NCBI GenBank assembly: GCA_012295275.1
Contig: SMMR01000019.1
Coordinates: 1-15,916, forward strand
From: Chrysomallon squamiferum
Lineage: Eukaryota; Mollusca; Gastropoda; Neomphalida; Peltospiridae
DNA length: 15,916 nt
Reading direction: 5' to 3'
This document shows positions 1 through 7,954 of this stretch, piece after piece; position 1 is the first letter of the stretch, and each line of letters starts with the position of its first letter. A model generated the notes under the pieces. It was not told the DNA's origin, ran no database searches, and saw only the letters and a list, made by a program, of their open reading frames with translations. Position numbers and translations under genes: made by a program.

Positions 1-370
1 AAAGGTGCTGCACCTTTAGAAAATGCGTTTGAAAAAAACGAGCAAATTTTCAAAAAATATGTGTTTTTTTGTGCACGTGTCGGAAACGAGTTGTTCCCCT
101 TGGGTGGGGCGTGCGGCACTTTTTTCACCCGTAGGGCAACCCTTGCCCCACTTTTGGGTATGTGCGCCCGATTTTTCCCACGTGCACAGAAAAAAAGTTA
201 TTGCACTTTGAAAAAAAGGTACCCCTAGCATTTTCAACGAAACTTGAAAAATTCGATTTTCAAAAGTTGAAAATCCGTGTGGCACTATTCCGTGCGGTCG
301 GGAAAAATATTTCAACGTGCAAAAAGGTGCGCGCCGTCGGGGCGAGTGTGGTTCGTTTCCAACATTTTCC
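1..370. repeat. Copy 1, shortest complete copy (370 bp) with small deletions
   Basis: Two short losses distinguish it. CACCCGTAGGG at 126-136 lacks the usual TG, and near 349-355 the usual GTGGCAAAATCG reads GTGGTTCG. The window opens exactly at the chosen origin, so copy 1 is complete in this frame and shows no array boundary. Confidence 0.85.
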
Positions 371-1877
371 AAAGGTGCTGCACCTTTAGAAAATGCGTTT
401 GAAAAAAAAACGAGCAAATTTTCAAAAAAAATATGTGTTTTTTTTGTGCACGTGTCGGAAACGAGTTGTTCCCCCTTGGGTGGGGCGTGCGGCACTTTTC
501 ACCCGTGTAGGGCAACCCTTGCCCCACTTTTTTTGGGTATGTGCGCCCGATTTTTCCCACGTGCACAGAAAAAGTTATTGCACTTTGAAAAAGGTACCCT
601 AGCATTTTCAACGAAACTTGAAAAAATTCGATTTTCAAAAGTTGAAAATCCGTGTGGCACTATTCCGTGCGGTCGGGAAAAATATTTCAACGTGTGCAAA
701 AAAGGTGCGCGCCGTCGGGGCGAGTGTGGCAAAATCGTTTCCAACATTTTCCAAAGGTGCTGCACCTTTAGAAAATGCGTTTGAAAAAAAAAACGAGCAA
801 ATTTTCAAAAATATGTGCGTTTTTTGTGCACGTGTCGGAAACGAGTTGTTCCCCTTGGGTGGGGCGTGCGGCACTTTTCACCCGTGTAGGGCAACCTTTG
901 CCCCCTTTTTTGGGTATGTGCGCCCGATTTTTTTCCCACGTGCACAGAAAAAGTTATTGCACTTTGAAAAAAGGTACCCCTAGCATTTTCAACGAAACTT
1001 GAAAAAATTCGATTTTCAAAAGTTGAAAATCCGTGTGGCACTATTCCGTGCGGTCGGGAAAAATATTTCAACGTGTGCAAAAGGTGCGCGCCGTCGGGGC
1101 GAGTGTGGCAAAATCGTTTCCAACATTTTCCAAAGGTGCTGCACCTTTAGAAAATGCGTTTGAAAAAAAAACGAGCAAATTTTCAAAAATATGTGCGTTT
1201 TTTGTGCACGTGTCGGAAACGAGTTGTTCCCCTTGGGTGGGGCGTGCGGCACTTTTCACCCGTGTAGGGCAACCCTTGCCCCACTTTTGGGTATGTGCGC
1301 CCGATTTTTCCCACGTGCACAGAAAAAGTTATTGCACTTTGAAAAAGGTACCCCTAGCATTTTCAACGAAACTTGAAAAAATTCGATTTTCAAAAGTTGA
1401 AAATCCGTGTGGCACTATTCCGTGCGGTCGGGAAAAATATTTCAACGTGTGCAAAAAAAGGTGCGCGCCGTCGGGGCGAGTGTGGCAAAATCGTTTCCAA
1501 CATTTTCCAAAGGTGCTGCACCTTTAGAAAATGCGTTGAAAAAAAAAAACGAGCAAATTTTCAAAAAAAATATGTGTTTTTTTGTGCACGTGTCGGAAAC
1601 GAGTTGTTCCCCTTGGGTGGGGCGTGCGGCACTTTTCACCCGTGTAGGGCAACCCTTGCCCCACTTTTGGGTATGTGCGCCCGATTTTCCCCCGTGCACA
1701 AAAAGTTATTGCACTTTGAAAAAGGTACCCCTAGCATTTTCAACGAAACTTGAAAAAATTCGATTTTCAAAAGTTGAAAATCCGTGTGGCACTATTCCGT
1801 GCGGTCGGGAAAAATATTTCAACGTGTGCAAAAGGTGCGCGCCGTCGGGGCGAGTGTGGCAAAAAAATCGTTTCCAA

Positions 1878-1910
1878 CATTTTCCAAAGGTGCTGCACCT
1901 TTAGAAAATG
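1878..1910. repeat. 33-bp near-perfect palindrome at the unit origin (copy 6 example)
   Basis: The core is AAAGGTGC, a single central T, then GCACCTTT, giving 8-bp perfect arms. After one C/A mismatch the symmetry resumes with CATTTTC on the left and GAAAATG on the right. In total 15 of 16 positions pair around one central base. The core is present in every copy, apart from a one-base T loss in the right arm at 12951-12953. The outer arm is disrupted at 3790, 4931-4951 and 6448-6465. Such a site could extrude as a cruciform or bind a dimeric protein, but neither is shown by sequence alone. Confidence 0.85.
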
Positions 1911-1916
1911 CGTTTG

Positions 1917-1957
1917 AAAAAAAAACGAGCAAATTTTCAAAAATATGTGCGTTTTTT
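1917..1957. repeat. A-tract / T-tract block, the main length-variable site of the unit (copy 6 example)
   Basis: In the reference copy, nine A are followed by CGAGCAAATTTTC, five A, TATGTGCG and six T. Across copies the first A run ranges from 4 (about 9899) to 21 (4931-4951), the second from about 5 to 13, and the T run from about 5 to 12. The bases between them also vary. Most copies have GTGCG before the T run. Copies 1, 2, 5, 8, 9, 20, 23, 30 and 36 have GTG followed directly by T. Copies 10, 17, 21, 24, 26 and 34 have only G. Long A runs before TATG tend to accompany the variant forms. Rigid A-tracts are known to disfavour nucleosomes, but any such role here is inference. Confidence 0.8.
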
Positions 1958-2074
1958 GTGCACGTGTCGGAAACGAGTTGTTCCCCTTGGGTGGGGCGTG
2001 CGGCACTTTTCACCCGTGTAGGGCAACCCTTGCCCCACTTTTGGGTATGTGCGCCCGATTTTTCCCACGTGCAC
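1958..2074. repeat. Inverted arms GTGCACGTG ... CACGTGCAC enclosing ~99 bp (copy 6 example)
   Basis: The left arm at 1958-1966 and the right arm at 2066-2074 are exact reverse complements over 9 bp. They are flanked outward by a T run and by AGAAAAA, so pairing could extend with one interruption. Each arm contains the palindromes GTGCAC and CACGTG. CACGTG is the classical E-box recognised by many bHLH proteins, so each unit offers two, but function is unproven. Copies 35, 39 and 41 carry CACGCGCAC in the right arm with no matching change on the left. That argues against strong selection for this stem. Confidence 0.75.
2018..2038. repeat. GC-rich hairpin GGGCAA-CCC-TTGCCC (copy 6 example)
   Basis: GGGCAA (2021-2026), loop CCC, TTGCCC (2030-2035) gives a perfect 6-bp stem. 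After one A/C mismatch it gains GT/AC at the base (2018-2019 and 2037-2038). It lies inside the inverted arms above, so a transcript of either strand could fold as nested stems. It is degraded in some copies, for example 6573-6587, 10760-10771 and 13075-13090. It is not followed by a simple U-run arrangement in a gene context, so I do not call it a terminator. Confidence 0.7.
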
Positions 2075-2138
2075 AGAAAAAGTTATTGCACTTTGAAAAA
2101 GGTACCCCTAGCATTTTCAACGAAACTTGAAAAAATTC

Positions 2139-2159
2139 GATTTTCAAAAGTTGAAAATC
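2139..2159. repeat. A+T-rich perfect hairpin, 9-bp arms, 3-base loop (copy 6 example)
   Basis: GATTTTCAA, loop AAG, TTGAAAATC are exact reverse-complement arms. An overlapping alternative pairs TTGAAAA (2128-2134) with TTTTCAA (2141-2147), so two competing stems share one arm. The element is intact in most copies. Exceptions are extra A in the right arm at about 7843 and 10517, and an extra A in the loop at about 9372. In copies 40-42 the base-pairing arms survive although the sequence just to the left changes from TTCGATT to a CTGATT form. Confidence 0.8.
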
Positions 2160-2210
2160 CGTGTGGCACTATTCCGTGCGGTCGGGAAAAATATTTCAAC
2201 GTGTGCAAAA

Positions 2211-2230
2211 GGTGCGCGCCGTCGGGGCGA
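2211..2230. repeat. GC-rich CpG-dense segment of the unit (copy 6 example)
   Basis: Seventeen of these 20 bases are G or C, with five CpG including GCGCGCC, in contrast to the A+T-rich tracts elsewhere in the unit. Copies vary by 2-base slips in the GCGCGC run (expanded at about 4861-4869, 8677-8683, 9826-9829 and 12112-12119) and by the length of the following G run (up to nine or so near 12896-12904). It shows no recognisable protein or RNA motif. Confidence 0.7.
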
Positions 2231-4911
2231 GTGTGGCAAAATCGTTTCCAACATTTTCCAAAGGTGCTGCACCTTTAGAAAATGCGTTTGAAAAAAAAAC
2301 GAGCAAATTTTCAAAAATATGTGCGTTTTTTGTGCACGTGTCGGAAACGAGTTGTTCCCCTTGGGTGGGGCGTGCGGCACTTTTCACCCGTGTAGGGCAA
2401 CCCTTGCCCCACTTTTGGGTATGTGCGCCCGATTTTTCCCACGTGCACAGAAAAAGTTATTGCACTTTGAAAAAGGTACCCCTAGCATTTTCAACGAAAC
2501 TTGAAAAAATTCGATTTTCAAAAGTTGAAAATCCGTGTGGCACTATTCCGTGCGGTCGAAAAAAAATATTTCAACGTGCAAAAAAGGTGCGCGCCGTCGG
2601 GGGGCGAGTGTGGCAAAATCGTTTCCAACATTTTCCAAAGGTGCTGCACCTTTAGAAAATGCGTTTGAAAAAAAACGAGCAATTTTCAAAAAAAATATGT
2701 GTTTTTTGTGCACGTGTCGGAAACGAGTTGTTCCCCTTGGGTGGGGCGTGCGGCACTTTTCACCCGTGTAGGGCAACCCTTGCCCCACTTTTGGGTATGT
2801 GCGCCCGATTTTTCCCACGTGCACAGAAAAAGTTATTGCACTTTGAAAAAGGTACCCCTAGCATTTTCAACGAAACTTGAAAAAATTCGATTTTCAAAAG
2901 TTGAAAATCCGTGTGGCACTATTCCGTGCGGTCGGGAAAAATATTTCAACGTGTGCAAAAGGTGCGCGCCGTCGGGGCGAGTGTGGCAAAATCGTTTCCA
3001 ACATTTTCCAAAGGTGCTGCACCTTTAGAAAATGCGTTTGAAAAAAAAAAAAACGAGCAAATCAAAAAAATATGTGTTTTTTTTTGTGCACGTGTCGGAA
3101 ACGAGTTGTTCCCCTTGGGTGGGGCGTGCGGCACTTTTCACCCGTGTAGGGCAACCCTGCCCCCCTTTTTTGGGTATGTGCGCCCGATTTTTTCCCACGT
3201 GCACAGAAAAAGTTATTGCACTTTGAAAAAGGTACCCCTAGCATTTTCAACGAAACTTGAAAAAATTCGATTTTCAAAAGTTGAAAATCCGTGTGGCACT
3301 ATTCCGTGCGGTCGGGAAAAATATTTCAACGTGTGCAAAAGGTGCGCGCCGTCGGGGGCGAGTGTGTGGCAAAAAATCGTTTCCAACATTTTCCAAAGGT
3401 GCTGCACCTTTAGAAAATGCGTTGAAAAAAAAAAACGAGCAAATTTTCAAAAAAAATATGTTTTTTTTTTTGTGCACGTGTCGGAAACGAGTTGTTCCCC
3501 TTGGGTGGGGCGTGCGGCACTTTTCACCCGTGTAGGGCAACCCTTGCCCCACTTTTGGGTATGTGCGCCCGATTTTTCCCACGTGCACAGAAAAAGTTAT
3601 TGCACTTTGAAAAAGGTACCCCTAGCATTTTCAACGAAACTTGAAAAAATTCGATTTTCAAAAGTTGAAAATCCGTGTGGCACTATTCCGTGCGGTCGGG
3701 AAAAATATTTCAACGTGCAAAAGGTGCGCGCCGTCGGGGGCGAGTGTGGCAAAATCGTTTCCAACATTTTCCAAAGGTGCTGCACCTTTAGATGCGTTTG
3801 AAAAAAAAAAAACGAGCAAATTCAAAAAAATATGTGCGTTTTTTTGTGCACGTGTCGGAAACGAGTTGTTCCCCTTGGGTGGGGCGTGCGGCACTTTTCA
3901 CCCGTGTAGGGCAACCCTTGCCCCACTTTTTTGGGTATGTGCGCCCGATTTTTTCCCACGTGCACAGAAAAGTTATTGCACTTTGAAAAGGTACCCCTAG
4001 CATTTTCAACGAAACTTGAAAAAATTCGATTTTCAAAAGTTGAAAATCCGTGTGGCACTATTCCGTGCGGTCGGGAAAAATATTTCAACGTGTGCAAAAG
4101 GTGCGCGCCGTCGGGGCGAGTGTGGCAAAATCGTTTCCAACATTTTCCAAAGGTGCTGCACCTTTAGAAAATGCGTTTGAAAAAAAAACGAGCAAATTTT
4201 CAAAAATATGTGCGTTTTTTGTGCACGTGTCGGAAACGAGTTGTTCCCCTTGGGTGGGGCGTGCGGCACTTTTCACCCGTGTAGGGCAACCCTTGCCCCA
4301 CTTTTGGGTATGTGCGCCCGATTTTTCCCACGTGCACAGAAAAAGTTATTGCACTTTGAAAAAAAGGTACCCCTAGCATTTTCAACGAAACTTGAAAAAA
4401 TTCGATTTTCAAAAGTTGAAAATCCGTGTGGCACTATTCCGTGCGGTCGGGAAAAATATTTCAACGTGTGCAAAAGGTGCGCGCCGTCGGGGCGAGTGTG
4501 GCAAAATCGTTTCCAACATTTTCCAAAGGTGCTGCACCTTTAGAAAATGCGTTTGAAAAAAAAAAAAACGAGCAAATTTCAAAAAAAATATGTGCGTTTT
4601 TTGTGCACGTGTCGGAAACGAGTTGTTCCCCTTGGGTGGGGCGTGCGGCACTTTTCACCCGTGTAGGGCAACCCTTGCCCCACTTTTGGGTATGTGCGCC
4701 CGATTTTTCCCACGTGCACAGAAAAAGTTATTGCACTTTGAAAAAGGTACCCCTAGCATTTTCAACGAATTTGAAAAAAAAATTCGATTTTCAAAAGTTG
4801 AAAATCCGTGTGGCACTATTCCGTGCGTCGGGGAAAAATATTTCAACGTGTGCAAAGGTGCGCGCGCGCCGTCGGGGGGCGAGTGTGGCAAAATCGTTTC
4901 CAACATTTTCC

Positions 4912-5286
4912 AAAGGTGCTGCACCTTTAGAAAAAAAAAAAAAAAAAAAAACGAGCAAATTTTCAAAAAATATGTGCGTTTTTTGTGCACGTGTCGGAAA
5001 CGAGTTGTTCCCCTTGGGTGGGGCGTGCGGCACTTTTCACCCGTGTAGGGCAACCCTTGCCCCACTTTTGGGTATGTGCGCCCGATTTTTCCCACGTGCA
5101 CAGAAAAAGTTATTGCACTTTGAAAAAGGTACCCCTAGCATTTTCAACGAAACTTGAAAAAATTCGATTTTCAAAAGTTGAAAATCCGTGGTGGCACTAT
5201 TCCGTGCGGTCGGGAAAAATATTTCAACGTGCAAAAGGTGCGCGCCGTCGGGGGCGAGTGTGGCAAAATCGTTTCCAACATTTTCC
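4912..5286. repeat. Copy 14, A-tract fused through loss of TGCGTTTG (21 A)
   Basis: The usual AGAAAATGCGTTTG before the A-tract is replaced by an uninterrupted run of 21 A at 4931-4951, while total copy length stays at 375 bp. Copy 18 at 6429 shows the same type of change. Replacement of an 8-base motif by an equal amount of homopolymer is more like a consensus or base-calling collapse than simple deletion, though gene conversion between such variants is possible. Confidence 0.8.
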
Positions 5287-6428
5287 AAAGGTGCTGCACC
5301 TTTAGAAAATGCGTTTGAAAAAAAAAAACGAGCAAATTCAAAAAAAAAATATGTGCGTTTTTTTTTTTGTGCACGTGTCGGAAACGAGTTGTTCCCCTTT
5401 GGGTGGGGCGTGCGGCACTTTTCACCCGTGTAGGGCAACCCTTGCCCCTTTTTTTTGGGTATGTGCGCCCGATTTTTCCCACGTGCACAAAAAAGTTATT
5501 GCACTTTGAAAAAGGTACCCCTAGCATTTTCAACGAAACTTGAAAAAATTCGATTTTCAAAAGTTGAAAATCCGTGTGGCACTATTCCGTGCGGTCGGGA
5601 AAAATATTTCAACGTGTGCAAAAGGTGCGCGCCGTCGGGGCGAGTGTGGCAAAATCGTTTCCAACATTTTCCAAAGGTGCTGCACCTTTAGAAAATGCGT
5701 TTGAAAAAAAAACGAGCAAATTTTCAAAAATATGTGCGTTTTTTGTGCACGTGTCGGAAACGAGTTGTTCCCCTTGGGTGGGGCGTGCGGCACTTTTCAC
5801 CCGTGTAGGGCAACCCTTGCCCCACTTTTGGGTATGTGCGCCCGATTTTTCCCACGTGCACAGAAAAAGTTTATTGCACTTTGAAAAAGGTACCCCTAGC
5901 ATTTTCAACGAAACTTGAAAAAATTCGATTTTCAAAAGTTGAAAATCCGTGTGGCACTATTCCGTGCGGTCGGGAAAAAAATATTTCAACGTGTGCAAAG
6001 GTGCGCGCCGTCGGGGCGAGTGTGGCAAAATCGTTTCCAACATTTTCCAAAGGTGCTGCACCTTTAGAAAATGCGTTTGAAAAAAAAAACGAGCAAATTT
6101 TCAAAAAAAATATGTTTTTTTTTGTGCACGTGTCGGAAACGAGTTGTTCCCCTTGGGGGGGGGGCGTGCGGCACTTTTCACCCGTGTAGGGCAACCCTTG
6201 CCCCACTTTTGGGTATGTGCGCCCGATTTTTCCCACGTGCACAGAAAAAAAAGTTATTGCACTTTGAAAAGGTACCCTAGCATTTTCAACGAAACTTGAA
6301 AAAATTCGATTTTCAAAAGTTGAAAATCCGTGTGGCACTATTCCGTGCGGTCGGGAAAAATATTTCAACGTGTGCAAAAGGTGCGCGCCGTCGGGGCGAG
6401 TGTGGCAAAATCGTTTCCAACATTTTCC

Positions 6429-6804
6429 AAAGGTGCTGCACCTTTAGAAAAAAAAAAAAAAAAAACGAGCAAATTCAAAAAAAAAAAATATGTGCGTTTT
6501 TTTGTGCACGTGTCGGAAACGAGTTGTTCCCCTTTTGGGTGGGGCGTGCGGCACTTTTCACCCGTGTAGGGCAACCTTGCCTTTTTTTGGTATGTGCGCC
6601 CGATTTTTCCCACGTGCACAGAAAAAGTTATTGCACTTTGAAAAAGGTACCCCTAGCATTTTCAACGAAACTTGAAAAAATTCGATTTTCAAAAGTTGAA
6701 AATCCGTGTGGCACTATTCCGTGCGGTCGGGAAAAATATTTCAACGTGTGCAAAAGGTGCGCGCCGTCGGGGCGAGTGTGGCAAAATCGTTTCCAACATT
6801 TTCC
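6429..6804. repeat. Copy 18, second A-tract fusion (18 A) with weakened GC hairpin
   Basis: An 18-A run occupies 6448-6465 in place of AGAAAATGCGTTTG plus A-tract. Downstream the GGGCAACCC hairpin right arm is shortened to CCTTGCC followed by seven T (about 6575-6587). The copy is otherwise canonical and 376 bp long. Confidence 0.8.
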
Positions 6805-7576
6805 AAAGGTGCTGCACCTTTAGAAAATGCGTTTGAAAAAAAAACGAGCAAATTTTCAAAAAAAATATGTGCGTTTTTTTTTGTGCACGTGTCGGAAACG
6901 AGTTGTCCCCTTGGGTGGGGTGGGGCTTTTGCGGCACTTTTCACCCGTGTAGGGCAACCCTTTGCCCCACTTTTTTTGGGTATGTGCGCCCGATTTTTCC
7001 CACGTGCACAGAAAAAAAGTTATTGCACTTTGAAAAAGGTACCCCTAGCATTTTCAACGAAACTTGAAAAAATTCGATTTTCAAAAGTTGAAAATCCGTG
7101 TGGCACTATTCCGTGCGGTCGGGAAAAATATTTCAACGTGCAAAAAAAGGTGCGCGCCGTCGGGGCGAGTGTGGCAAAATCGTTTCCAACATTTTCCAAA
7201 GGTGCTGCACCTTTAGAAAATGCGTTGAAAAAAAAAAAAAAACGAGCAAATTTTCAAAAAAAATGTGTTTTTTTTGTGCACGTGTCGGAAACGAGTTGTT
7301 CCCCTTGGTGGGGCGTGCGGCACTTTTCACCCGTGTAGGGCAACCCTTGCCCCACTTTTGGGTATGTGCGCCCGATTTTTCCCACGTGCACAGAAAAAGT
7401 TATTGCACTTTGAAAAAGGTACCCCTAGCATTTTCAACGAAACTTGAAAAAATTCGATTTTCAAAAGTTGAAAATCCGTGTGGCACTATTCCGTGCGGTC
7501 GGGAAAAATATTTCAACGTGCAAAAAAGGTGCGCGCCGTCGGGGCGAGTGTGGCAAAATCGTTTCCAACATTTTCC

Positions 7577-7954
7577 AAAGGTGCTGCACCTTTAGAAAAT
7601 GCGTTTGAAAAAAACGAGCAAATTCAAAAAAATATGTTTTTTTTTGTGCACGTGTCGGAAACGAGTTGTTCCCCCCTTGGGGGGGCGTGCGGCACTTTTC
7701 ACCCGTGTAGGGCAACCCTTGCCCCACTTTTGGGTATGTGCGCCCGATTTTTCCCACGTGCACAGAAAAAGTTATTGCACTTTGAAAAAGGTACCCCTAG
7801 CATTTTCAACGAAACTTGAAAAAATTCGATTTTCAAAAGTTGAAAAAAATCCGTGTGGCTATTATTCCGTGTCGGAAAAAAAATATATTTTCAACGTGTG
7901 CAAAAGGTGCGCGCCGTCGGGGCGAGTGTGGCAAAATCGTTTCCAACATTTTCC
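7577..7954. repeat. Copy 21, locally scrambled between 7841 and 7892
   Basis: Relative to the reference, the stretch from the A+T-rich hairpin to the TTTCAACG motif has several changes at once. There are extra A after TTGAAAA, GGCACTATT reads GGCTATTATT, GTGCGGTCGGG is shortened to GTGTCGG, and ATATTTC is expanded to ATATATTTTC. Neighbouring copies are normal here. A cluster of several small errors in about 50 bp suggests low consensus support or one complex mutation. Confidence 0.75.

Larger units (their letters stand above)
1879..2057. repeat. Putative half-unit A of an ancestral dimer (copy 6 example)
   Basis: Half A carries these landmarks in order: ATTTTCC (1879), GTGC/GCAC core, AGAAAA (1903), TTTGAAAAA (1913), AGCAAATTTTCAA (1928), CGTGCGGCACT (1997) and GTGCGCCCG (2049). 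The same order of close variants appears in half B about 163-180 bp later. Similarity is patchy and partly low-complexity, so the relationship is inferred. Confidence 0.35.
2058..2251. repeat. Putative half-unit B of an ancestral dimer (copy 6 example)
   Basis: Half B carries ATTTTTCCC (2058), GTGCAC (2070), AGAAAA (2075), TTTGAAAAA (2092), AGCATTTTCAA (2110), CGTGTGGCACT (2160) and GTGCGCGCCG (2213), paralleling half A. A second TTTTCAA hairpin is inserted between the fourth and fifth shared landmarks and the GGCACT motif. The half is about 194 bp long. Confidence 0.35.
1886..2259. repeat. Representative (cleanest) monomer, copy 6, 374 bp
   Basis: This copy carries the shortest common form of nearly every homopolymer and serves as the reference for the sub-elements below. 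By hand count, G+C is 170 of 374 (45%). There are about 25 CpG dinucleotides, against roughly 19 expected from base content. The + strand has only 7 stop triplets (3 TAG, 4 TGA, no TAA) and the - strand has 9, where about 20 per strand would be expected. Layout: palindromic origin 1878-1910, A-tract 1917-1925, T-tract 1952-1957, inverted arms 1958-1966 and 2066-2074 enclosing a hairpin at 2018-2038, KpnI-type GGTACC at 2101-2106, A+T-rich hairpin 2139-2159, and GC-rich block 2211-2230. Copies 4, 7, 12, 40 and 41 are nearly the same sequence. Confidence 0.9.

Noticed and set aside
1958-1966. Yeast-type centromere CDEI or a bHLH promoter element from CACGTG
   Set aside because: Only the 6-base core matches. 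The surrounding CDEI bases and CDEII/CDEIII are absent, and no gene is near to be regulated.
1986-2005. G-quadruplex from GGGTGGGG and nearby G runs
   Set aside because: Only two adequate G runs lie close together; four runs with short loops are not present in the usual unit.
2018-2038. Rho-independent terminator
   Set aside because: The hairpin is GC-rich and a T run follows at 2039-2042, but it is short, lies in no gene context and repeats in every unit.
2911-3801. 296-codon open frame on +
   Set aside because: Same explanation: it spans more than two units and depends on local indels. No recognisable domain, only re-read satellite sequence.
4426-5157. 243-codon open frame on +, and many 60-170 codon frames on both strands
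   Set aside because: Stop-poor repeat DNA produces these in every copy and on both strands. No frame is maintained array-wide because copy lengths range over 370-396 bp.
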